A stretch of 64,000 nucleotides of DNA, taken from positions 349,208 to 413,207 of the forward strand of contig JBGAGO010000003.1 in the NCBI GenBank assembly GCA_044226655.1. Direction: 5' to 3'. The notes under the pieces were generated by a model. That model had not been told where the DNA came from, did not search any database, and saw only the letters and a program-made list of their open reading frames with translations. This stretch comes from JBEVOS01 sp044226655 (GTDB lineage Bacteria; Pseudomonadota; Alphaproteobacteria; Caulobacterales; Aquidulcibacteraceae). The position numbers and the translations under genes are program-made. This document shows positions 41,803 through 50,568 of the stretch, one piece after another; position 1 is the stretch's first letter; every line of letters starts with the position of its first letter.

Positions 41803-43719
41803 CTAAACGACGTAGTGCCCCTCCAGCCCTTCGCCGGTGATCACGGCCACGATGCGTTCGGCCGCTTCAGCGGGCGTCGTGGCGAGCGTGTCGATGCGGA
41901 TTTCGGCGTTGAGCGGGGGCTCGTAGGGGCTATCGATGCCGGTGAAATTCTTCAATTCGCCGCGACGCGCCTTGGCGTATAATCCTTTGACGTCGCGCTT
42001 TTCGGCTTCGGCCAGCGGCGCATCCACGAAAATCTCGAAGAACTCGCCCGCCGGCGCCAGCGCACGGGCCATGTCGCGTTCGGCGCGGAACGGCGAGATG
42101 AAGGAGACGAGCACGATCAGTCCCGCATCCGCCATCAATTTCGCGACCTCCGCAACGCGGCGAATGTTCTCGACGCGGTCCGCGTCGGTGAAGCCGAGAT
42201 CGCGGTTGAGGCCGTGGCGCACATTGTCGCCGTCGAGAATGACGGTGTGGCGTCCAAGCGAATGCAGCTTCTTCTCGACCAGATTGGCGATCGTCGATTT
42301 GCCGGCGCCGGAAAGCCCGGTGAACCACAGAATAGCCGGCCGCTGGCCCATGATGTTGGCGCGCGCGCCGCGATCGACGTCGAGCGCCTGCCAATGAATG
42401 TTCTGCGCGCGCCTGAGGGCGAAATGGATGAGCCCCGCGCCGACCGTCGCGTTCGTCATTCGATCGATCAGGATGAAGCCGCCAGTGTCCTGATTGTCCT
42501 TGTAGGGATCGAACGCGATCTGCTTGTCGAGGCTGACATTGCACACGCCGATTTCGTTGAGTGCGAGCTGTTTGGCCGCGACATGCTCAAGCGTGTTCAC
42601 GTTCACTTTGTATTTGGGCTCGGTGATCGTGGCCGAAACCAGCTTGGCGCCGATCTTCATCCAATAGGCGCGGCCTGGCAGCAGCGGGGCTTCGTCCATC
42701 CAGATGATCGTGGTCTCGAACTGATCGGCCGTCTCGGGCGGCTGGTCGGCGGCCGCGATGATGTCACCGCGCGAGCAATCGACCTCGTCGGCCAGCGTCA
42801 GCGTGATCGATTGGCCCGCGACGGCTTCGCTGAGATCGCCATCGCGCGTGACGATGCGCGCCACGGTGCTGGTCTTGCCCGATGGCGCGATGCGCACGCG
42901 GTCGCCGGGCCGGACGCGCCCCGAGGCGATCTGGCCGGCGAAGCCGCGGAAATCGAGATTGGGCCGGTTCACCCATTGCACCGGCAGGCGGAACGGGCCG
43001 CGCGCCAGACGTTCGCCATCGATCTCGACGGTTTCGAGATGATGCATGAGGGTGGGGCCGTCATACCAGGGCGTCGCCTCACTCCCGGCGGCGATGTTGT
43101 CGCCCTTCAAACCCGAGATCGGAATCGCGAGCACGTCGGCAAGGCCAAGCTGCGCGGCAAAGGCGCGATACTCGGCCACGATGGCGTCGAAGCGCGCCTG
43201 GTCGTAGCCAATCAAATCCATCTTGTTCACCGCCAGCGCGACGTGGCGGATGCCCATCAGCGACACCAGATAGGAATGCCGGCGTGTCTGCGTCAGCACG
43301 CCTTTGCGCGCATCGATGAGGATGACGGCGAGATCGGCGGTCGATGCGCCTGTCACCATGTTGCGCGTATATTGCTCATGGCCGGGCGTGTCGGCGACGA
43401 TGAATTTGCGCTTGTCAGTCGAGAAATAGCGATAGGCGACGTCGATCGTGATGCCCTGTTCGCGCTCGGCGGCGAGACCATCGACCAAGAGCGCAAAATC
43501 GAGATCGCCGCCCTGCGTGCCGACTTTTTTGGAATCCGCTTCGAGCGCGGCCAGCTGGTCCTCGAAGATCATCTTCGAATCGTAGAGCAGGCGCCCTATC
43601 AGCGTGGACTTGCCGTCATCGACCGAGCCGCACGTGATGAAGCGCAGCAGCGATTTGTGCTGATGCGCCGCCAGATAGGCTTCGATATCCTGCGCAATGA
43701 GATCGGAAACGTGCGCCAT
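41803..43719 (-). CDS. cysNC: Bifunctional sulfate adenylyltransferase subunit 1/APS kinase
   Basis: 638 residues. Residues 1 to about 440 are CysN, a GTPase that drives ATP sulfurylase: GSVDDGKSTLIGRLLYDSK, DTPGHEQYTRNM and NKMDL. Residues from about 455 are CysC, which phosphorylates APS to PAPS: WFTGLSGAGKSTIANLVEKK and DGDNVRHGLNRDLGF. The fused CysNC form is usual in alphaproteobacteria. ATG overlaps the stop of a 53-codon small ORF (TGATG), which itself overlaps cysD. Sulfate assimilation, cytoplasmic. Confidence 0.97.
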   Translation of the reverse strand: MAHVSDLIAQDIEAYLAAHQHKSLLRFITCGSVDDGKSTLIGRLLYDSKMIFEDQLAALEADSKKVGTQGGDLDFALLVDGLAAEREQGITIDVAYRYFSTDKRKFIVADTPGHEQYTRNMVTGASTADLAVILIDARKGVLTQTRRHSYLVSLMGIRHVALAVNKMDLIGYDQARFDAIVAEYRAFAAQLGLADVLAIPISGLKGDNIAAGSEATPWYDGPTLMHHLETVEIDGERLARGPFRLPVQWVNRPNLDFRGFAGQIASGRVRPGDRVRIAPSGKTSTVARIVTRDGDLSEAVAGQSITLTLADEVDCSRGDIIAAADQPPETADQFETTIIWMDEAPLLPGRAYWMKIGAKLVSATITEPKYKVNVNTLEHVAAKQLALNEIGVCNVSLDKQIAFDPYKDNQDTGGFILIDRMTNATVGAGLIHFALRRAQNIHWQALDVDRGARANIMGQRPAILWFTGLSGAGKSTIANLVEKKLHSLGRHTVILDGDNVRHGLNRDLGFTDADRVENIRRVAEVAKLMADAGLIVLVSFISPFRAERDMARALAPAGEFFEIFVDAPLAEAEKRDVKGLYAKARRGELKNFTGIDSPYEPPLNAEIRIDTLATTPAEAAERIVAVITGEGLEGHYVV

Positions 43720-43880
43720 CAGCAGGCCTGCGCGAGTTTCAGCGCCGCCTCATCGTCGCGCTTGGGCGGCAGCGGGCGGAAGAAGCAATCCTGCTCGAAG
43801 CGCGTCAGATCGGCGCGGCGCGGGCGTTCGATGCGCGAGCCGTCGGCGCGGCCGATCAGCGCGAAGAGATCGAGCCGCAT
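43719..43880 (-). CDS. 53-residue small ORF coupled between cysD and cysNC
   Basis: 53 codons on the same strand as cysD and cysNC. Its ATG overlaps the cysD stop (TGATG) and its TGA overlaps the cysNC ATG (TGATG), so all three would be translated in a chain. The product starts MRLDLFALIGRADGSR and ends ALKLAQAC; it is basic in the middle, has the run FEQDCFFRPL and two cysteines. No family recognised. Coding is supported by the paired overlaps and an open frame over the whole inter-gene space; it may help assemble the CysD-CysN complex or simply keep ribosomes moving to cysN. Confidence 0.65.
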   Translation of the reverse strand: MRLDLFALIGRADGSRIERPRRADLTRFEQDCFFRPLPPKRDDEAALKLAQAC

Positions 43881-44821
43881 CAGAAATAGCCCTCTTGCTT
43901 TTTCTTCTCCATGCTTGCGCTCTGATCGTGATCGATCATGCGGCCTTGGCGTTCGCTGGTCGTGGCCAGCAGCATTTCCTGAATGATCTTAGGAAGCGTG
44001 TCGGCCTCGCTTTCGATCGCGCCGGTGAGGGGATAGCAGCCCTGCGTGCGGAAGCGGATCGAGCGCAGCTCGGGAACTTCGCCGGGCTTCAGCCGCATGC
44101 GTTCATCGTCGACCATGATGAGCTGGCCGTCGCGTTTCACCACCGGCCGCTTGGCCGCGAAATAGAGCGGCACGATCGGGATGTTTTCGAGATAGATGTA
44201 TTGCCAGATGTCGAGCTCGGTCCAATTCGAGATCGGGAAGACGCGCACCTCCTGGCCCTTCTGGATGCGCGTGTTGTAGAGCCGCCAAAGCTCGGGCCGC
44301 TGGTTCTTCGGATCCCAGGCGTGCTGCGCGGTGCGCACCGAAAAGATGCGCTCCTTGGCCCGCGATTTTTCCTCATCGCGCCGCCCGCCGCCGAACGCGG
44401 CGTCGAAACCATGTTTATCGAGCGCCTGTTTGAGGCCCTCCGTCTTCCAGAGATCGGTGTGCAGCGCCGAGCCGTGATCGAATGGATTGATCCCGCGCGC
44501 CAGCGCGTCCGGATTTTGGTGGACCAGGAGATCGAAGCCGTAGAGCTGGGGCGTCTTCTCGCGCATCTCGTACATGGCTTTGAACTTCCACGTCGTATCG
44601 ACATGGAGCAGCGGGAAGGGCGGCTTGGCCGGATAGAACGCCTTGGCGGCCAGGTGCAGCATCACGGCGCTGTCCTTGCCGATCGAGTAGAGCATCACCG
44701 GCTTCTCGAACTCGGCGACCACCTCGCGCATGATGTGGATGCTTTCGGCCTCCAGGCGCGCGAGATGAGTCAGCGCCGCCGGCGCTGTTTCAGGCGGGGG
44801 CGTGGCTTGGAGCGCGGTCAT
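43880..44821 (-). CDS. cysD: Sulfate adenylyltransferase subunit 2
   Basis: 313 residues. Catalytic ATP-pyrophosphatase subunit that joins sulfate to AMP, working with CysN. The nucleotide-binding loop YSIGKDSAVMLHLAAKAFYP is near residue 47; FDAAFGGGRRDEEKSRAKER near 140 and IRFRTQGCYPLTGA near 255 are family blocks. ATG at 44821 has AGAGG just upstream. First gene of cysD - small ORF - cysNC. No other cys genes adjoin, but cysE lies at 52.7 kb. Confidence 0.97.
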   Translation of the reverse strand: MTALQATPPPETAPAALTHLARLEAESIHIMREVVAEFEKPVMLYSIGKDSAVMLHLAAKAFYPAKPPFPLLHVDTTWKFKAMYEMREKTPQLYGFDLLVHQNPDALARGINPFDHGSALHTDLWKTEGLKQALDKHGFDAAFGGGRRDEEKSRAKERIFSVRTAQHAWDPKNQRPELWRLYNTRIQKGQEVRVFPISNWTELDIWQYIYLENIPIVPLYFAAKRPVVKRDGQLIMVDDERMRLKPGEVPELRSIRFRTQGCYPLTGAIESEADTLPKIIQEMLLATTSERQGRMIDHDQSASMEKKKQEGYF

Positions 44822-44950
44822 GGCCCTCTGCAAACACGAATGCCGGCCACGGGCAATCCGGACCGGCGCTGAGCCTACATAGGAAGAGGGTGGCTTGTCC
44901 GCTCTTTCGATCTTCTGGAGGCGTCATTAGGTAGTCTGACGGAGGCACCC

Positions 44951-45853
44951 ATGGCCAAAGAGAAGCTGGACCTGGTCGAAGTCAGCCCCCGCGACGGGCT
45001 GCAGAACGAGCCCGAACTCGTTTCGACGGACGTCAAAATGGAGCTGATCGGCCGCATCCTCGCGGCGGGCTTTCGCCGTCTGGAGGCCGGGAGTTTCGTC
45101 AATCCGGCCAAAGTGCCGCAAATGGCCGACAGCCCTGAGGTGTTCGCCCGCCTGCCCAAGGCGGAGGCGAGCTTCATCGCGCTGGCGCTCAATCCGCGCG
45201 GCTATGAGCGGGCGGTCGCCGCCGGCGCCCGCGAGGTGAACTACGTGTTCTGCGCCTCAGACGGGTTTTCGATCCGCAACAATGGCGCGCCCGTGGCCGA
45301 GACGTTGAAGCCATGGGCGGGGGTCGTGGCCAAGGCGAACGCGGACGGGGTGCGCCTGTCCGCGACCCTTTCGACCGCGTTCGGCTGTCCCTTCGACGGC
45401 GAGGTGCCGGTGGCCCACATGGCCGGTGTCGTGGCCGAGATCATGGCGCATCCGCCGTTCGAGCTTGCCCTGGCCGACACCATCGGCGTGGCCGCGCCCA
45501 GCGATGTGACGGCGCGGTTTCGCGCCATCGCCGAGGTCACCAAGGGCGTTCAGCTGCGGGCGCATTTCCACAACACACGCAACACGGCGCTCGCCAACGC
45601 TGTGGCGGCGGTGGAGGCGGGCGTACGCGTGCTCGATGGATCGCTCGCCGGCATCGGCGGCTGCCCGTTCGCGCCGGGGGCGGCGGGCAATGTGCCGACC
45701 GAAGACCTGCTCTACATGTTCGACCGCATGGGTTTCGACATGGGCGTCGATCTCGACGCCGCGATCGAGACCGCGAAATTCATCGCCGCCGCGCTCGGCA
45801 AGCAAACGCCCGGCATGGTGAGCCGTGCGGGGCGGTTCCCGAAACCGGCCTGA
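44951..45853 (+). CDS. mvaB: Hydroxymethylglutaryl-CoA lyase
   Basis: 300 residues. Splits HMG-CoA to acetyl-CoA and acetoacetate in leucine breakdown. TIM barrel with VSPRDGLQNEPELVSTDVKM at the start (catalytic Arg/Asp), FHNTRNTALANAVAAVEAG with a metal histidine, and GIGGCPFAPGAAGNVPTEDL holding the catalytic cysteine. GGAGG lies 5 bases before the ATG. Single gene with a strong terminator after it. Confidence 0.95.
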   Translation: MAKEKLDLVEVSPRDGLQNEPELVSTDVKMELIGRILAAGFRRLEAGSFVNPAKVPQMADSPEVFARLPKAEASFIALALNPRGYERAVAAGAREVNYVFCASDGFSIRNNGAPVAETLKPWAGVVAKANADGVRLSATLSTAFGCPFDGEVPVAHMAGVVAEIMAHPPFELALADTIGVAAPSDVTARFRAIAEVTKGVQLRAHFHNTRNTALANAVAAVEAGVRVLDGSLAGIGGCPFAPGAAGNVPTEDLLYMFDRMGFDMGVDLDAAIETAKFIAAALGKQTPGMVSRAGRFPKPA

Positions 45854-45880
45854 CGCGCAAACTAACAAAGGCAAAACAAA

Positions 45881-45910
45881 ACGGCCGCAGCGCCCCCACG
45901 CTGCGGCCGT
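45881..45910. terminator. Rho-independent terminator, both directions
   Basis: Twelve-base perfect stem (ACGGCCGCAGCG and its complement) with a 6-base loop, followed by TCGTTTTT on the plus strand and preceded by AAAACAAA, which gives a T-rich tail on the minus strand. Serves the HMG-CoA lyase gene and the TorF-like gene that face each other. Confidence 0.93.
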
Positions 45911-45934
45911 TCGTTTTTACGTTTTGCGACCCGC

Positions 45935-46684
45935 TTAGAGCGCGCGCTTCACTGCGAGGACGACGGTGCCGTCGCTCACGGTTTCGCCGTTGAAGTTCGT
46001 GATGTCTTCATCCGTGTCGTAATAGCGCAGATCAATGCCGAAGCCCGAAACGCTCAGCGTGCCGCCGATATTCCAGGTCGTGTATTCATCGGTTGTCGTG
46101 GCATCTTCGAGCACGAAGTAGCCGGTCTGATCCGATGTCTGGTGGCCGACTGCCGCTGACACCGAGAACATGTCGCTGATCGCGTACGAACCGTTGAGTT
46201 CGTAATAGAGCGCGCTGTCCGTCGAGGTCGTGAATTCCGGCGAATAATAGAGCGCTGCGCCGACCGTCAGGCCTTCAATCGGTGAGATCGACGGGGCGAC
46301 CTTGAATTCCCAATAATCGACATCCGTGCCAACCGGATCGACGGAATCCGGATAGAAATAGCCGATCACGCCAAGGTCCCAGGTCACGGGGCCGGTCGTG
46401 GGCTTAATGCCCGCGTAAAGGTCGAGCTCAAGCGAGGCGACGTCAGCCCCGCCATTAAGGCCGAAATCAACGCCCGAGGCCCAGGTGCCTGCGTAGAAAA
46501 TGCCGTTCGAATAGTCGAAGCCGCCTTGAACCGTCGGCGAGTGCTCCGTCTGGGAAATGCCACGGAATAGATAGTCCGTCGTCAGCGCGACATTGCCGGA
46601 AAACGACGGCTCGGCATAAGCCGCGCCCGACGTCGCCGCGCCCGCCAAAATGGCGAGCCCCAGTAGTTTCTTCATGGTCTTCAT
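45935..46684 (-). CDS. TorF family putative porin, copy 1
   Basis: 249 residues: a signal peptide (LLGLAILAGAATSGAAYA, cut before EPSF), then SGNVALTTDYLFRGISQTEH and QGGFDY, the family start, and a beta-barrel pattern to the final LAVKRAL. These are outer-membrane proteins of unclear transport role. A paralogue follows upstream at 46925-47611 on the same strand, so the two arose by tandem duplication. Two start codons (46684 and 46675) are possible. Acidic, as is common for exported barrels. Confidence 0.85.
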   Translation of the reverse strand: MKTMKKLLGLAILAGAATSGAAYAEPSFSGNVALTTDYLFRGISQTEHSPTVQGGFDYSNGIFYAGTWASGVDFGLNGGADVASLELDLYAGIKPTTGPVTWDLGVIGYFYPDSVDPVGTDVDYWEFKVAPSISPIEGLTVGAALYYSPEFTTSTDSALYYELNGSYAISDMFSVSAAVGHQTSDQTGYFVLEDATTTDEYTTWNIGGTLSVSGFGIDLRYYDTDEDITNFNGETVSDGTVVLAVKRAL

Positions 46685-46924
46685 CCTCTTCCCCCGCGGG
46701 TACTCGCCGCGTCGCAGCGAGGCTCACGTATTAGCGTGAACGAGTGGTTAACAGGGTTAAACATCTCAGTAATGTTGCGAGGAAAAGACACAAGCGTTGC
46801 GCGGCGAACACAAAGGGGCGCTCTGTCCAAAGATTGCGCGCCCGGGCACCTTGAAGATCAAAAACTGGGCGGAAAACTGCGGAAACTCGCCATTTTGAGC
46901 ACAGTTATGCACATTCTCGCGGCG

Positions 46925-47611
46925 TCAAAGCGCGTGGGAAAGCGTCGCGACCAATCGAGAGTCGGTGATGTCGTTGTCCAGATCGGAGTCGTGATAGCGC
47001 AGGTCGAGGTCAAACCCGCCCGCCGATAGCGTCACGCCGACATTCCACGTCGTGTAGGCGTCGTCGATTCCGAAATAATAGCCGGGCGCGTCGACGCTTT
47101 GATGGCCGACCGCGCCGCTCAAGGCGACGGCTTCGGTCAGCGCGTAAGAGCCACTCGCTTCGTAATACCAGCCATCGCCGCCGTTCAGCGCGAATTCCGG
47201 CGTGTAATAGAGCCCAGCGCCGAGCGTCAGCGGCTCGATCGGATTGATCGTCGCGACGGCTTTCGCTTCGAAGAAATCGAGATCGCCATAATCGTTGGTC
47301 GAGTTCGGATAGAAATAACCGACAAGCCCAAGATCGAAGGACACAGGGCCAAGCTTCGGCGTCACGCCGACATAGAGATCGGTTTCAAGATCGCCTTCAA
47401 TGCCGAAATCGATCGTCGAGGCCCATACGCCCGCGTACCAGGTCTCCGCGGTATAATCGAAGCCGCCCTGCACGGCGGGCTCGCCCATGCTCTGCGTGTA
47501 GCCGCGAAACGTGTAATCGCTGGTGATCGCGATATTGGCCGACCATTCGCCCGCATGCGCCGCCGGCGCCAAGGCCGCCGCCGCAATCACTCCGCCCAAC
47601 ACCGCGCGCAT
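46925..47611 (-). CDS. TorF family putative porin, copy 2
   Basis: 228 residues with a signal peptide (VIAAAALAPAAHA, cut before GEWS), the family start SANIAITSDYTFRGYTQSMG, QGGFDYTAETWYAGVWAST and a barrel ending in LVATLSHAL. About as similar to copy 1 as expected for an old duplication. The 240 bases between the copies hold no gene. Substrate unknown. Confidence 0.85.
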   Translation of the reverse strand: MRAVLGGVIAAAALAPAAHAGEWSANIAITSDYTFRGYTQSMGEPAVQGGFDYTAETWYAGVWASTIDFGIEGDLETDLYVGVTPKLGPVSFDLGLVGYFYPNSTNDYGDLDFFEAKAVATINPIEPLTLGAGLYYTPEFALNGGDGWYYEASGSYALTEAVALSGAVGHQSVDAPGYYFGIDDAYTTWNVGVTLSAGGFDLDLRYHDSDLDNDITDSRLVATLSHAL

Positions 47612-47722
47612 GCGCCCGCTCCTCGCTAGCCCGGCGCGAGCGTGCCGCGATGTAGTGAAGGGGGCGTTAAGCTTTGTGTCGCGGATTCTGCTCCCGCCAT
47701 GGCGGGCCGAGACGAAGATGCG

Positions 47723-48517
47723 TCATCGCGCCACCAGAGGCGCGTAGCCGAGATGGAGGCCCGCATCGACCAGTAAGGTTTCGCCCGTGATGTGGCGCGC
47801 ATGATCCGAGAGCAGGAAAAGGCCGGCGTCCGCGATGTCGTCCGGCGTGGAGGCGGCCTGCAGCGGCGTGTTCTTGATGGTGTTCTCTCGGATGCGCTGG
47901 GTGGTCTGCTCACCATATTGATCGGTGAACCAGCGCGTATCGATGAAGCCGGGGCAGAGCGCGTTGACGCGGATTTTCGGCGCCAGCGCGCGCGCCAGCG
48001 ACACCGTCATGGTGTTGAGCGCGCCTTTGGAAGCGGCGTAGGCGACAGAGGAGCCGATGCCCGTCACGCCCGCGATCGAAGATGTCATCAGCACGCTGGC
48101 TTTGCCGGCCGCTTCCAGCAGCGGGCGCGCGGCGCGGATCATCTGGAACGGGCCGACTGTGTTGATCGTGTAGATCCAGAGAAAATCCTCTTTGCTGAGG
48201 CCGTCCATATCGGCGTGATTGGGCACATGCTTGGTGACGCCCGCATTGTTGCCGAGCGCGTCGATGCGGCCATATTTCTCGCACGCCGCCGCGATCGCGC
48301 GGCAGCCGGCGTCGTCGCCCACATCGCCTTGCACCGTGCCGGCTTCCGCACCCGCCTTGCGGATGAGATCGGCGGTTTCTTCCGCTTCCTTGGCGCTCTT
48401 GGAATAGTTCACGATTACGGCCTTCGCGCCGCGCTCGGCCGCGCCCACCGCCACCGATTTGCCGAGCCCCGTGCCTCCGCCCGTAACCAGAACAATCTTG
48501 CCGTCGAAATCGCCCAT
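47723..48517 (-). CDS. Short-chain dehydrogenase/reductase
   Basis: 264 residues. Rossmann start IVLVTGGGTGLGKSVAVGAA with TGxxxGxG, NNAG region ALGNNAGVTKHV, catalytic SSIAGVTG serine and YAASKGALN with the YxxxK pair. NADP-linked oxidation or reduction of a hydroxyl or keto group. Substrate unknown; relatives are often annotated as glucose or 3-ketoacyl reductases without proof. Single gene, diverging from queF. Confidence 0.92.
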   Translation of the reverse strand: MGDFDGKIVLVTGGGTGLGKSVAVGAAERGAKAVIVNYSKSAKEAEETADLIRKAGAEAGTVQGDVGDDAGCRAIAAACEKYGRIDALGNNAGVTKHVPNHADMDGLSKEDFLWIYTINTVGPFQMIRAARPLLEAAGKASVLMTSSIAGVTGIGSSVAYAASKGALNTMTVSLARALAPKIRVNALCPGFIDTRWFTDQYGEQTTQRIRENTIKNTPLQAASTPDDIADAGLFLLSDHARHITGETLLVDAGLHLGYAPLVAR

Positions 48518-48615
48518 GGGCCGCGCTCCTCTTGTGCTGGGGCGCAGCTAGCAGCGGCTCTTGCGCGGGGGCAAGAGATTGCGGGCGGGGCGCAGGCGCA
48601 TTAGGTGCGCGGGCG

Positions 48616-49068
48616 ATGGCGGACAAACTCACCCAGCTCGGCGCCAAGACGGCGATCCCCGCAAGCCCGGACGAGGCCGTGCTCGAGCGCGCCGCCAATC
48701 CGCATCCGGGCGTGCTCTATCTGGCGCGCTTCACCGCGCCCGAATTCACCTCGATCTGCCCGGTCACCGGCCAGCCGGATTTCGGCACGCTCGTGATCGA
48801 CTACGCGCCGAAGGATTGGATCGTGGAGAGCAAGAGCCTCAAGCTCTATCTCACCAGCTTCCGCAATCACGGGGCCTTTCACGAGGATTGCACAGTCAAT
48901 GTCGCCAAGCGGATCGTCGCGACGATAGCGCCGACTTGGCTGCGCATCGGCGGCTATTGGAACCCGCGCGGCGGCATCCCGATCGACGTGTTCTGGCAGA
49001 CAGGGCCCGCGCCCGATGGCCTCTGGCTGCCGGATCAGGGCGTGGGAACCTATCGGGGACGCAGCTGA
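48616..49068 (+). CDS. queF: NADPH-dependent 7-cyano-7-deazaguanine reductase QueF
   Basis: 150 residues, the short unimodular form. Reduces preQ0 to preQ1 for queuosine in tRNA. The active-site cysteine lies in FTSICPVTGQPDFG near residue 55; the QueF motif is ESKSLKLYLTSFRNHGAFHE near residue 78, followed by DCTVN. Start at 48616 fits the family. Its TGA overlaps a CTG that is the only sensible start of the next gene. Confidence 0.95.
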   Translation: MADKLTQLGAKTAIPASPDEAVLERAANPHPGVLYLARFTAPEFTSICPVTGQPDFGTLVIDYAPKDWIVESKSLKLYLTSFRNHGAFHEDCTVNVAKRIVATIAPTWLRIGGYWNPRGGIPIDVFWQTGPAPDGLWLPDQGVGTYRGRS

Positions 49069-49514
49069 GCGCGCCCACGATCTTCGTCGACGCCGACGCC
49101 TGCCCGGTGAAGGAAGAAATCTACAAGGTCGCGCGGCGCACCGGATGCGCCGTGCGCGTGGTCGCCAACGCGTTCATCCGCGTGCCGCCGGGCGTCGAAC
49201 TGACGGTGGTCGAAGCCGGCCCTGATGTCGCCGATGATTGGATCGCAGAGCGCGTCGCGCCGCGCGATATCGTGGTGACCAACGACATTCCGCTGGCCGC
49301 GCGCGCGTTGAAGGCCGGCGGCTTCGCGCTCGGCGCATCGGGACGGCTCTTCACCGAGTCTTCGATCGGCGCGGCCCTGGCGCAACGCGCGCTCGGCGAA
49401 CATTTGCGTTCGTTCGGCGAGATCACGGGCGGGCCCAAGCCGTTCTCGCAACGCGACCGCGCGCAATTTCTGAACGCGCTCGACGCGCTCGTGCAAAAGG
49501 CCAAGCGCGGCTAG
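49065..49514 (+). CDS. UPF0178 (YaiI/YqxD) family protein with apparent CTG start
   Basis: 149 residues. FVDADACPVKEEIYKVARRT at the very start and VTNDIPLAARAL near residue 69 are the family signatures (PIN-like fold with metal-binding aspartates), then GGPKPFSQRDRAQF near the end. No ATG, GTG or TTG lies within about 30 codons before the conserved FVDADACP; the CTG at 49065 overlaps the queF stop (CTGA) with GGGGA 5 bases upstream. The next in-frame GTG would remove the conserved aspartates. Function unknown, possibly a nuclease. Confidence 0.85.
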   Translation: MSAPTIFVDADACPVKEEIYKVARRTGCAVRVVANAFIRVPPGVELTVVEAGPDVADDWIAERVAPRDIVVTNDIPLAARALKAGGFALGASGRLFTESSIGAALAQRALGEHLRSFGEITGGPKPFSQRDRAQFLNALDALVQKAKRG

Positions 49515-50506
49515 AGAATGCGCAATTGCTTCAAGAGCGCGTAGCACGCGCCGACCACGGCGACGCAGAGCAGCGACGCCGACCAGAAGCCGACATGCTG
49601 ATGCGCGAACGGGATGCCTTCCACGTTCATGCCGAAGGCGCCCACGATCAGCGTCGGCGGCAAGAGCAGGGTGGAGAGAATGGTCAGCGCGCGCAGCGAG
49701 CGGTTGGCCGCCGCCGAGACCTTGGCTTCGACTTCGTCATGCAAGAGCCGCGCGCGATCCTGCTGGCCGGCGAGATCGCGGTCGAAATCCTCGATCTCCA
49801 GCAAAAGCGGCGGTAACCGTTCCGCCAACGGCCCGCCGCGCGCCGCGCCGCGATGCGAGGTGGCGCGGTGAAAGACGCTGCGCAACGCCGCGAATTCGCG
49901 ATGGTAGGACGAGAGTTCGCGCCGCATCGGCCCGAGGCGAATGCCGTCGACGTCGTCGCGGTCCGACAGCAGATGATCCTCCGCGATGTCGAGCGCGCTG
50001 GAGAGCTTGTGCAGGCGCAGCTCCGTCGCATCGATGAAGCGCGCGACATGGGCGGCGATCGCATCAGCCGGTTCGCCGAGGCGCAGCGCGTCGCTCTCGA
50101 TCTCGCGGCGCAGATTGTCGACGACCTCCAGCGCGTGCCGGCGCGTCGTGATGAGGCGGGTGGACTCGAACGCGAAATTAAGTCGCCCTGGCGCCGATTG
50201 ATTGCCTTCGAAGGCGTGCCCGAAATCGGGCAGCACGCCAAAGCACCAGCCATCGGCCACATGGGTCTGCACCCGGATCTCGCCGCCGAGCAGGCAGGCG
50301 CGCACGGCCGGGGGAATATCGCCTGCGTTCTCGATGAACTGGCGTGAGCGGTTGTCGCTCAGCGCGAAATGCGACCAGGCCCAGCCATGACCAGGCGGCG
50401 CGTCATCCTCGATCAGAGGGCGCGCGTCGCCTTCCTCGAACGCGAACGCCCACAGGCGCCCGGAGGAGCGGAGATCGGCGACGATGAGCGGCGTGGTGCG
50501 CTTCAT
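49511..50506 (-). CDS. CorA family (ZntB-like) divalent cation transporter
   Basis: 331 residues. A long cytoplasmic alpha/beta and helical funnel domain, then two C-terminal helices with the GMN signature in LIVGAFGMNVEGIPF near residue 290. ZntB and CorA share this layout; the loop after GMN (VEGIPFAH) lacks the usual MPEL, so it is nearer ZntB. Likely moves Zn, Mg or similar ions. The 3' end overlaps that of the UPF0178 gene by four bases on the opposite strand. Confidence 0.9.
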   Translation of the reverse strand: MKRTTPLIVADLRSSGRLWAFAFEEGDARPLIEDDAPPGHGWAWSHFALSDNRSRQFIENAGDIPPAVRACLLGGEIRVQTHVADGWCFGVLPDFGHAFEGNQSAPGRLNFAFESTRLITTRRHALEVVDNLRREIESDALRLGEPADAIAAHVARFIDATELRLHKLSSALDIAEDHLLSDRDDVDGIRLGPMRRELSSYHREFAALRSVFHRATSHRGAARGGPLAERLPPLLLEIEDFDRDLAGQQDRARLLHDEVEAKVSAAANRSLRALTILSTLLLPPTLIVGAFGMNVEGIPFAHQHVGFWSASLLCVAVVGACYALLKQLRIL

Positions 50507-50568
50507 GCGCGGCCGTCTTATCCCCGGCCACGGCGCGCGTCATCTCGGTCGTGGTTTCAGTCGTCGCC

